Source: Lachnospiraceae bacterium
GTDB lineage: Bacteria > Bacillota_A > Clostridia > Lachnospirales > Lachnospiraceae
Assembly (NCBI GenBank): GCA_017464045.1
Contig: JAFUEG010000211.1
Span: 1-13,364 of the forward strand
Reading direction: 5' to 3'
Length of the DNA stretch: 13,364 bases
The position numbers and the translations under genes were made by a program. Positions 1 through 5,802 of this stretch are shown here, one piece after another (the stretch's first letter is position 1; each line of letters starts with the position of its first letter). The notes below the pieces were generated by a model. The model saw only the letters and a list, made by a program, of their open reading frames with translations, had not been told where the DNA came from and did not search any database.

Positions 1-364
1 CTGAAAATCCGGAAGTAAGTCCTATGAGCTTTATCGGAAGCTTCATATAGCCCATATTTACCCTTACCTGATCCATAGCTCTTGTAACGGCAAACGACGC
101 GTATGTCGATGCAAATGTATTGAACCCTTCCTTTGCAAGTCCGGCAGATACACCTATCAGATTTTGTTCGGCAATTCCTACATTGTAAAAATACTCCGGA
201 TATTTACTTTTAAATCCATCAAGCCCCGAGTAAAAGCAAAGGTCAGCAGTTGTAACAGCCAGATTGTCACTTGTTTCGGCAAGGTCACACATAGCCATAC
301 CATATACGCCGCAAGCACCCAGACGTGAGAAAATCTTTATCATTCCTGCATCAAGTTTAGTCAT
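1..364 (-). CDS. Transketolase, C-terminal half (partial, cut by left window edge)
   Basis: This is the second subunit of a split transketolase. The visible 121 residues form the start of the pyrimidine-binding domain. The block NVGIAEQNLIG carries the conserved glutamate (about residue 66) that activates thiamine diphosphate in transketolase and DXS enzymes, and the nearby AGLAKEGFNTFAS is typical of the same domain. The ATG at 362-364 lies 2 nt after the stop codon of the N-terminal half, and a strong GAGGAGGTG ribosome binding site sits inside the end of that gene, so the two halves should be translationally coupled and form one enzyme. The family moves a two-carbon ketol unit between sugar phosphates in the cytoplasm. 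The rest of this domain and the C-terminal domain lie outside the window. The polysaccharide context suggests a dedicated precursor enzyme, not the housekeeping copy; that is inference. Confidence 0.93.
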   Translation of the reverse strand, partial: MTKLDAGMIKIFSRLGACGVYGMAMCDLAETSDNLAVTTADLCFYSGLDGFKSKYPEYFYNVGIAEQNLIGVSAGLAKEGFNTFASTYASFAVTRAMDQVRVNMGYMKLPIKLIGLTSGFS

Positions 365-366
365 GC

Positions 367-1197
367 CTACACCTCCTCTATCGCCTGATTGTACTGCTTT
401 TGGCTTAGCTTGCCGTTATGCCACAAAGGATTATTTTCCATAAATGAAACGCCCTTGCCCTTAATAGTCTTAGCCAAAAAGACCTTAGGTCTTCCACTCT
501 TATCTAAAGCAGCTTTATCAAATACTTCAAGTAAATCCTTTACGCTGTGTCCATCGACATTATACACCTCAAAGCCAAAACTTTTCCACTTAGCCTCCAT
601 ATCACTCATGGATAAAACCTCATCAGTAGTTCCATCATACTGAAGACCATTCATATCTACAACAACATTTATATTATTAAGTCCAAAATGTGAAGCTGTA
701 GCAGCAGCTTCCCATATAGACCCCTCATCGCACTCTCCATCACCAAGTATAACAAAAACTCTGGAAGAATCATTACCCTTTCTCTTCATACCCAGAGCTG
801 CACCAACGCCAAGCGACAATCCCTGTCCAAGACTTCCGCTTGAGTACTCAACACCAATTTCTTTGTTCATTGATGGATGTGCTGACAAAAAGCTGTCATT
901 TTGCTTGTAAAGCTTTAGATCATCATCTGTCAAAATGCCTGCCTGCCACATTGCAGTATATAGAGCAAGTGTACCATGACCTTTACTAAAAATTAATCTG
1001 TCACGAAATTCATCTTCCATATTATCCAAGTCATATTTCATAACGTTAAGATATAAAACCGCCATTATCTCAATAAGTGAAAGACCACCGCCTATATGTG
1101 CGCCTGTTCTTCCCATCGCATAAGTCATCTCAATTGACTGTCTGCGCATCTTACCTGCAGCTTCTTCTATCTTAGCTACAATCTCATCATTAAACAT
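367..1197 (-). CDS. Transketolase, N-terminal half (ThDP-binding subunit)
   Basis: This 276-aa protein is the thiamine-diphosphate pyrophosphate-binding half of a split transketolase. Visible motifs (numbered from the chosen start) are AHIGGGLS near 33-40, SKGHGTLALY near 71-80, GSLGQGLS near 121-128, and the ThDP/Mg signature GDGECDEG at 152-159 with the matching Asn at 183. A longer reading frame begins at 1227, but that ATG has no ribosome binding site. The ATG at 1195-1197 follows TGGAGG with 8-nt spacing and is the better start. The C-terminal half follows after 2 nt. The short-chain dehydrogenase gene lies 71 nt upstream on the same strand, so the three are probably co-transcribed. Split transketolases are known from archaea and many Clostridia and occur in surface-polysaccharide loci. 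The substrate cannot be read from the sequence. Confidence 0.95.
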   Translation of the reverse strand: MFNDEIVAKIEEAAGKMRRQSIEMTYAMGRTGAHIGGGLSLIEIMAVLYLNVMKYDLDNMEDEFRDRLIFSKGHGTLALYTAMWQAGILTDDDLKLYKQNDSFLSAHPSMNKEIGVEYSSGSLGQGLSLGVGAALGMKRKGNDSSRVFVILGDGECDEGSIWEAAATASHFGLNNINVVVDMNGLQYDGTTDEVLSMSDMEAKWKSFGFEVYNVDGHSVKDLLEVFDKAALDKSGRPKVFLAKTIKGKGVSFMENNPLWHNGKLSQKQYNQAIEEV

Positions 1198-1268
1198 TTT
1201 ACATGCCTCCATATATCCCACCATCATTTATTTACTAACCCGCTTTTTATCCGGATACAACGAAATTT

Positions 1269-2012
1269 CTACATACCGCCATCTACCCTTAGCACCTGTC
1301 CGGTTATAAAGCTCGATTTTTCTGAAGCAAGATAAACAACCGCATCAGCTATCTCTTCAGGCTTTGCCAATCTCTTGAAAGCAGTATCCCTAATCATCTT
1401 GATACCGGCTTTTTCCTCCATAAGAGCAGCCATCTTTGTATCTGTAAGTCCGGGGGCAACAGCATTTATTCTTATATTATCAATCGCATATTCCTTGGCA
1501 ATTGTCTTTGTCAAAGCAATAAGAGCAGCTTTTGAAGTACCATAAGCACAGTTACCCTCTTCTAATTCTATCCCTGATATAGAAGCGATATTGACAATAG
1601 CTCCGCCGCCTTGTCTAATCATAAATCGAGTCACACACTGAATAATCTGTACCGGTGCAAAAAAATTAATATCAAAAACATACTTCATATCATTTAATGA
1701 AGTCATCTGTAAAAGTCCACCATGTGCCATACCCGCATTATTAACCAATATGTCTATTGTTCTTTTTTGCTTAGCCAGCTCTTTAAATCCATTTTTTATA
1801 TTCTCATTAACAGTCAAGTCAAATAACACAAAATCAATATTTATATCATATTCTTTTTTTACCTCATCACAAAAGGTCATAAATTCCTCTTTTTCATTTC
1901 TAAGATGTGCGATGATATCGCAACCTTCCTTCGCAAATGCTGTGACCAGAGCTCGTCCTATTCCACCATTTGCTCCTGTTATCATTACCGTTTTTTTAGA
2001 AGAAAACATCAT
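1269..2012 (-). CDS. Short-chain dehydrogenase/reductase (FabG-like SDR)
   Basis: This 247-aa classical SDR has the family's usual length. The nucleotide-binding motif TGANGGIG is at 12-19 and NNAG at 91-94. The catalytic tetrad is visible as Asn116, Ser144, Tyr157 and Lys161 (YGTSK). The C-terminus ends in the common FITGQVLRVDGGM form. It would reduce a ketone or oxidise an alcohol with NAD(P)H in the cytoplasm. Automatic annotation would probably call it 3-oxoacyl-ACP reductase, but it sits directly upstream of the split transketolase inside a polysaccharide locus, so a sugar or keto-sugar phosphate substrate is more likely (inference). One possibility is reduction of a pentulose phosphate to a pentitol phosphate, as with Abp2-like SDRs of pneumococcal capsules. 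The start has only a weak ribosome binding site (GATGATGTG), and tandem ATGs at 2012 and 2009 leave the exact start uncertain by one residue. Confidence 0.9.
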   Translation of the reverse strand: MMFSSKKTVMITGANGGIGRALVTAFAKEGCDIIAHLRNEKEEFMTFCDEVKKEYDINIDFVLFDLTVNENIKNGFKELAKQKRTIDILVNNAGMAHGGLLQMTSLNDMKYVFDINFFAPVQIIQCVTRFMIRQGGGAIVNIASISGIELEEGNCAYGTSKAALIALTKTIAKEYAIDNIRINAVAPGLTDTKMAALMEEKAGIKMIRDTAFKRLAKPEEIADAVVYLASEKSSFITGQVLRVDGGM

Positions 2013-2052
2013 TACACATCATCAAATAATTAATCATTAAACAAAACTCATC

Positions 2053-2078
2053 ATATCTTAACGGCCAATTTAAGATAT
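2053..2078. repeat. Perfect 9-bp inverted repeat between the WecD-like gene and the SDR gene
   Basis: The arms atatcttaa (2053-2061) and ttaagatat (2070-2078) flank the 8-nt loop cggccaat. It lies in the 104-bp gap that separates the amino-sugar genes from the dehydrogenase/transketolase genes. No T-run directly follows it on the minus strand, so it is a poor intrinsic terminator. It could be an operator, an RNA processing hairpin, or chance in AT-rich DNA. No convincing promoter was found in this gap. Confidence 0.4.
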
Positions 2079-2116
2079 ATATAATAACGACATATTACAT
2101 ACCTGTGTCATCAGAT

Positions 2117-2842
2117 TCATATGTGCTTAACCAATATGTACTTCATACCTGAAACCGTATATCCATTTTGCATATGAAGCTTGAATACAGGCATATTATT
2201 GGATGAAACATGCGTAACTATCTTTTTTCCACCCTGCCTTTTTATTGAATCATAATTTGCATAGAGTGCCCAAAATCCAAAGCCTTTCCTGCCAAATTCG
2301 GAAATAACTCCTCCCAAAACAGCATCATATGTTTTGTCATCTATACTTTTGTTGACACCAAATGCAACCATATCATACTTATAGTAAGCTACCGGAAAAT
2401 CAGCTCCTGTTTCAATCAAATCTTTCGCCCAATTATAATATCTGAGTCCTGCCATCTGTCTTGAAAAATGCGGATCAAGAGCTATCCTGTCTGTTTCAAA
2501 AATCTCACCATTTTTTATCTCATCAAGTACAATCTCTCTTTCTCTTTCATCAGCTGTTTTTATATTTATATGCGGTAAGAAGCGACTGTATAGAGGTGGT
2601 ATATCTATAGCTGAGATACCTGACTCAAGAGCTATACTTACTTCAACAAATATAAATCCCTCTTCCTGAACTTTAAGCAAAAGATCATTTCTCGCAACAG
2701 GCAGCTTAATAACATTATACGAAGTACTGAGTTTTCTCAGTGTTTCCACAACTTCATCAACTGTCTCATTACCATCTAAGTCTATCTCTGTAACGTCAAC
2801 ATTTAAATTTCTTTTTTCCCAAAATGCATCTACAATTTTCAT
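2117..2842 (-). CDS. wecD: WecD-like GNAT N-acetyltransferase (probable dTDP-fucosamine acetyltransferase)
   Basis: This 241-aa protein reads as a GNAT-fold acyltransferase of the WecD/RffC type, the enzyme that acetylates dTDP-4-amino-4,6-dideoxygalactose with acetyl-CoA to give dTDP-Fuc4NAc. The N-terminal part has the WecD-like layout: FWEKRNLNVDV, then KLPVARNDLLLKVQEEGF near 46-63 and VSIALES near 68-74. The middle carries FETDRIALDPHFS near 115-127 and RYYNWAKDLI near 134-143. The acetyl-CoA loop is probably GRKGFG at 184-189, and the C-terminal block SSNNMPVFKLHMQNGY matches the GNAT helix-strand end. It follows the GT2 gene by 26 nt, and wecE is the first gene of the same run, which strongly supports the call. 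The ribosome binding site is weak (GGAT), so translation may depend partly on upstream genes. The exact acyl group transferred is inference. Confidence 0.8.
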   Translation of the reverse strand: MKIVDAFWEKRNLNVDVTEIDLDGNETVDEVVETLRKLSTSYNVIKLPVARNDLLLKVQEEGFIFVEVSIALESGISAIDIPPLYSRFLPHINIKTADEREREIVLDEIKNGEIFETDRIALDPHFSRQMAGLRYYNWAKDLIETGADFPVAYYKYDMVAFGVNKSIDDKTYDAVLGGVISEFGRKGFGFWALYANYDSIKRQGGKKIVTHVSSNNMPVFKLHMQNGYTVSGMKYILVKHI

Positions 2843-2868
2843 CTGATATAATCCATTCTTTATCTGAT

Positions 2869-3822
2869 TTATTGTTTACCTGTAATATCTTTATCATCAT
2901 CTGTCGTTTCTCTTACAACATACTGAGGTGAATTATTGAGTCCAATATATATACGACCGATGTATTCGCCCAACATACCAAGCATACACATGATAACTCC
3001 GCCTACAAATAAAATCGCTGACATAGTGGAACTCCATCCTATGGATATATCAGGATTTACAAGTTTTCTTACAACGATATATATAATGTATATAAGTGAA
3101 AGAAATGAAATCGTAACTCCCGTACCCGTTGCTATACGAAGCGGAACAATCGAAAATGACGTAAAGCCATTTAACCATAATCCCAAAAGCTTTTTCATAT
3201 TATAACCTGACTCGCCGACCTCTCTTGCCTTGTGAATTATATCAACATTGGCTATATTGTTGGTGGTTCTTAAGATAAGTCCAAGTATATAAGGATACGG
3301 ATTATTATATTTAATTACCTCATCCACAACAAACCTATCAACTATATAATAACTTGATGCATATAGTTCCTTAGGCTTTCCTATCAGTAAAACTGCCATC
3401 TTATCATTGACAAAGCTTCCAAAATTTCTAAAGAAAGAATGTTTTTTGTTAGTATATCTCGAATAGACAACATCATAGCCTTCCTCATACTTTGCGATAA
3501 GCTTTCCTACCTCGGAAGGAGGAGTTTGTCCATCATCATCAAGACATACTATAGCATCACCTGCTGCCTTATGAAATCCTGCCATAAGAGCACCCTGCTG
3601 TCCAAAATTCTTTGCAAGATTGATACCCGTTATATTGTCATGTTTTTTTGCAAGCTCCTTTATAACCTTGTAGGTGCCATCAGGCGAACAGTCATTTACA
3701 AGAATTATCTCAAAACTATATCTATCCTGAAACTCCTTCATGGCATCATATATATCATCCACCACACCCGTCAGAGTCTGCTCCGACCTGTAGCATGGGA
3801 TAACAAAGGATAATTTCTTCAT
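2869..3822 (-). CDS. GT2 polyprenyl-phosphate glycosyltransferase (GtrB/ArnC/CsbB-like)
   Basis: This 317-aa inner-leaflet enzyme is of the DPM1/GtrB/ArnC type. The GT-A domain starts with LSFVIPCYRSEQTL and has VNDCSPDGT near 42-50, NLAKNFGQQGALMAG near 68-82, and the metal and nucleotide-sugar motif LDDDGQTPP at 94-102 (acidic triad 95-97). A REVGESGYN block near 200-208 corresponds to the conserved R-x-x-G-x-S-x-Y element. Two membrane segments (about 230-253 and 263-287) follow, as in Und-P-sugar synthases. These enzymes move a sugar from a nucleotide donor to undecaprenyl phosphate. A longer frame starts at 3876, but the ATG at 3820-3822 has GGGAG 7 nt upstream and matches the family N-terminus. 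It lies directly after the two small flippase-like genes, fitting a donor-making step. The sugar is not readable; a Fuc4NAc-type sugar is inference from wecE and wecD. Confidence 0.93.
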   Translation of the reverse strand: MKKLSFVIPCYRSEQTLTGVVDDIYDAMKEFQDRYSFEIILVNDCSPDGTYKVIKELAKKHDNITGINLAKNFGQQGALMAGFHKAAGDAIVCLDDDGQTPPSEVGKLIAKYEEGYDVVYSRYTNKKHSFFRNFGSFVNDKMAVLLIGKPKELYASSYYIVDRFVVDEVIKYNNPYPYILGLILRTTNNIANVDIIHKAREVGESGYNMKKLLGLWLNGFTSFSIVPLRIATGTGVTISFLSLIYIIYIVVRKLVNPDISIGWSSTMSAILFVGGVIMCMLGMLGEYIGRIYIGLNNSPQYVVRETTDDDKDITGKQ

Positions 3823-3879
3823 ATCATTCTCCCTTTTCATAGATGTGAAAAAACACAAATGAGAACTCCGTCCCATTGT

Positions 3880-4224
3880 CTATAAATTAAAAACTATTAT
3901 ACCTGCTATGATAATCAGTAGTCCGATTACCTTTTTTTTGTTTATACCCTCCTTAAGGATAATGTATCCAAGTATTGAAACCCAGATATATCCCGTAGAC
4001 TCAAGTATAGGGCCCATGGATAACGGCACATACTTATAGGCAAGTACTGTTAAAAGTGAGGACATAAAGAAAAGTCCATATGCAAATATAACAGGTAAAT
4101 TCATATATTCCTTTATCTTGCTTTCATATGTTTTACCGGCACTTTTTTTCAGTATGATCTGTGATACAGAAGAAACAAAGACCGATACCAAAAAAATTGC
4201 TATATATATCAGTTTAAGTTTCAT
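3880..4224 (-). CDS. SMR/EamA-type small membrane protein, second half of a flippase-like pair (ArnF/ArnE-like)
   Basis: This 114-aa protein has four predicted membrane segments (about 3-24, 46-64, 72-92 and 97-113). The pattern matches small multidrug-resistance/EamA half-transporters: SQIILKKSAGK in helix 1, VLAYKYVPLSMGPILESTGYIW through helix 3, and ILKEGINKKKVIGLLIIIAGI before the last helix. ArnE and ArnF, which together flip Und-P-Ara4N, have the same size and motifs. Its ATG overlaps the end of the preceding small membrane protein gene by 11 nt, so the two are almost certainly made as a pair. A multidrug efflux pump is possible from the fold alone, but the position between wecE and a GT2 Und-P-sugar synthase favours a lipid-linked sugar flippase. 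Confidence 0.85.
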   Translation of the reverse strand: MKLKLIYIAIFLVSVFVSSVSQIILKKSAGKTYESKIKEYMNLPVIFAYGLFFMSSLLTVLAYKYVPLSMGPILESTGYIWVSILGYIILKEGINKKKVIGLLIIIAGIIVFNL

Positions 4225-4561
4225 CTGACTTCACCACCATATAAATTCCAAATATTATAACAAGTGCACCCAGCACATTAAATATCGTGATTTTTTCCTT
4301 AAATATAAGCATGCCCCAAAGTAGTCCCCAGATTACGGTTATTGCTTTATTGGCATAAGCTGTTACAAGTGGAAGTTTTTTTAAAATCTGCTGCCATACT
4401 ATCGCATAAACTGCAAGGTCTAAAAATACAACTCCATAAAAGAGCATAAACCTAAGTGACAAAAAATCCGACTGTCCTGCAAGCTTTGAGAAAATCCCTC
4501 CAAGCGAATATACAAGCAGAAGAATATGCAACTCAATAAATGGTTTTATCTTATCTTTCAT
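4214..4561 (-). CDS. SMR/EamA-type small membrane protein, first half of a flippase-like pair (ArnE/ArnF-like)
   Basis: This 115-aa protein has four predicted membrane segments. It carries the EamA/SMR pattern LLVYSLGGIFSKLAGQ in helix 1, LPLVTAYANKAITVIWGLLWG in helix 3 and LIFKEKITIFNVLGALVIIFGI before the final helix. It differs from its neighbour at 3880-4224, which suggests an asymmetric heterodimer as in ArnE/ArnF rather than a recent duplication. The start codon overlaps the wecE stop as ATGA (4558-4561), and AAGGA sits 9 nt upstream, so it is translationally coupled to wecE. Its likely role is moving an undecaprenyl-phosphate-linked sugar across the cytoplasmic membrane. That role is inference from context; the fold is well supported. 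Confidence 0.85.
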   Translation of the reverse strand: MKDKIKPFIELHILLLVYSLGGIFSKLAGQSDFLSLRFMLFYGVVFLDLAVYAIVWQQILKKLPLVTAYANKAITVIWGLLWGMLIFKEKITIFNVLGALVIIFGIYMVVKSDET

Positions 4562-5685
4562 TTTAAAAAGTCCTTAATCTTTCCACATATCATTTCCAAT
4601 TCGCTATCTTTTAATCCATAATACATCGGAAGTCTCACAAGTCTCTCGCTTTCCTTAGTAGTATACTTATCCTCACCGTGGAATCTTCCAAACTTTTCAC
4701 CTGCAGGTGCAGAGTGAAGCGGTATGTAATGGAACACGCAATTAACACCATTTACCTTCATAAACTCTATAAAATCAGTTCTTTCCTCAAGATTTTTAAG
4801 CTTAATATAAAACATATGTGCATTATGTTCACATTCAGCCGGAATAAACGGAAGCTCAAGTTTTCCTTCGTCAGCAAGCGGCTTAAGCATATTATAATAA
4901 TTATTCCACGACCTAAGGCGGTTTTCATTAATCATATCAGCCTGCTCAAGCTGTGCATAAAGATATGCCGCATTCATTTCACTAGGAAGATATGAAGAGC
5001 CTGCATCAACCCAGGTATACTTATCTATCTGACCTCTAAAAAATTTACTTCTGTTAGTTCCTTTTTCACGAATAATCTCAGCTTTTTCGATATCCTTTTC
5101 ATCCTTAATCAAGATTGCGCCGCCTTCACCCATAGAATAATTCTTAGTCTCATGAAAACTATAGCAACCAAAATCGCCTATAGTGCCTAAAGCCTTACCC
5201 TTGTATGTACTCATTATACCCTGTGCGGCATCCTCAACAACATATAAATTATGTCTTTTAGCAATATCCATAATAGTATCCATCTCACATCCTACACCTG
5301 CGTAATGCACCGGAACGATGGCTTTTGTTTTTTCGGTTATGGCATCCTCAATCAGCTTTTCGTCTATATTCATTGTATCAGGTCGTATATCTACAAATAC
5401 AGCCTTTGCACCTCTCAAGACAAATGCATCAGCAGTTGACACGAATGTATATGACGGCATTATAACTTCGTCACCCGGCTTTATATCACATAAGAGAGCT
5501 GCCATCTCTGTTGCATGGGTACACGATGTAGTCAGTAATGCCTTTGGCGTACCGGTCTTTTCCTCAAGCCATGCATTACATTTTTTTGTGAACTCACCAT
5601 CTCCGCATATTTTATGATTTTCTATAGCAGTTTTTACATAATCCATTTCGTTGCCTATAAAAGGTGGAACATTAAAATTAATCAT
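4558..5685 (-). CDS. wecE: dTDP-4-amino-4,6-dideoxygalactose transaminase (WecE/RffA)
   Basis: This 375-aa PLP enzyme belongs to the DegT/DnrJ/EryC1/StrS aminotransferases and is very close to E. coli WecE/RffA, as recalled: the two share long blocks such as MPSYTFVSTA, VFVDIRPDTMNID, EIIREKGTNRS and DKYTTKESERL. WecE converts dTDP-4-keto-6-deoxyglucose plus glutamate to dTDP-4-amino-4,6-dideoxygalactose. The PLP lysine is Lys181 in FHETKNY, and the pyridine-binding Asp is in EDAAQG at 151-156. The open frame extends to a GTG at 5697, but the ATG at 5683-5685 gives MINFNVPPF, matching the E. coli N-terminus (MIPFNAPP) and the family length of about 376. It is the first gene after an internal promoter, and its stop overlaps the next start by 4 nt. 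The dTDP-glucose enzymes (RmlA/RmlB) are not in the window. Confidence 0.96.
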   Translation of the reverse strand: MINFNVPPFIGNEMDYVKTAIENHKICGDGEFTKKCNAWLEEKTGTPKALLTTSCTHATEMAALLCDIKPGDEVIMPSYTFVSTADAFVLRGAKAVFVDIRPDTMNIDEKLIEDAITEKTKAIVPVHYAGVGCEMDTIMDIAKRHNLYVVEDAAQGIMSTYKGKALGTIGDFGCYSFHETKNYSMGEGGAILIKDEKDIEKAEIIREKGTNRSKFFRGQIDKYTWVDAGSSYLPSEMNAAYLYAQLEQADMINENRLRSWNNYYNMLKPLADEGKLELPFIPAECEHNAHMFYIKLKNLEERTDFIEFMKVNGVNCVFHYIPLHSAPAGEKFGRFHGEDKYTTKESERLVRLPMYYGLKDSELEMICGKIKDFLK

Positions 5686-5717
5686 ATTGTCGCTCACTTT
5701 CTTTCTATATAAACACT

Positions 5718-5747
5718 ATTAAATGAAATCATACCACAAATTGTCAA
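5718..5747 (-). promoter_or_regulatory. Sigma-A-type promoter upstream of wecE
   Basis: On the minus strand there is a perfect -35 TTGACA (5742-5747), an 18-nt spacer and TTTAAT (5718-5723) as -10, about 20-30 nt before the wecE start region. An alternative overlapping reading uses the extended -10 TGGTATGAT (TATGAT at 5728-5733) with TAGACT as -35. Either way this gives wecE and the genes below it their own promoter, separate from the upstream membrane-protein genes. Confidence 0.7.
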
Positions 5748-5776
5748 AAAAGTCTATGCAGCGCCTAAATATACAA

Positions 5777-5802
5777 AATTTTTGAACCTAGGGTACAAAA
5801 TT
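5777..5802 (-). terminator. Weak imperfect hairpin at the end of the YfhO-family gene
   Basis: On the minus strand AATTTTG/ACC pairs with GGT/CAAAAATT around a short CTA loop, with one bulge and one mismatch. It spans the stop codon and lies just before the wecE promoter. It is AT-rich with no long T-run, so any termination would be partial. This is a tentative call. Confidence 0.3.

Noticed and set aside
3439..3813. 124-aa open frame on the plus strand inside the GT2 gene
   Set aside because: Antisense to a well-supported glycosyltransferase and its translation has no recognisable domain.
3823..3876. Longer N-terminus (MGRSSHLC...) for the GT2 protein
   Set aside because: No ribosome binding site, residues unlike the family, and the inner ATG has GGGAG at good spacing.
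5251..5617. Two plus-strand open frames inside wecE
   Set aside because: Antisense shadows of a highly conserved enzyme; overlapping each other in different frames, no protein signature.
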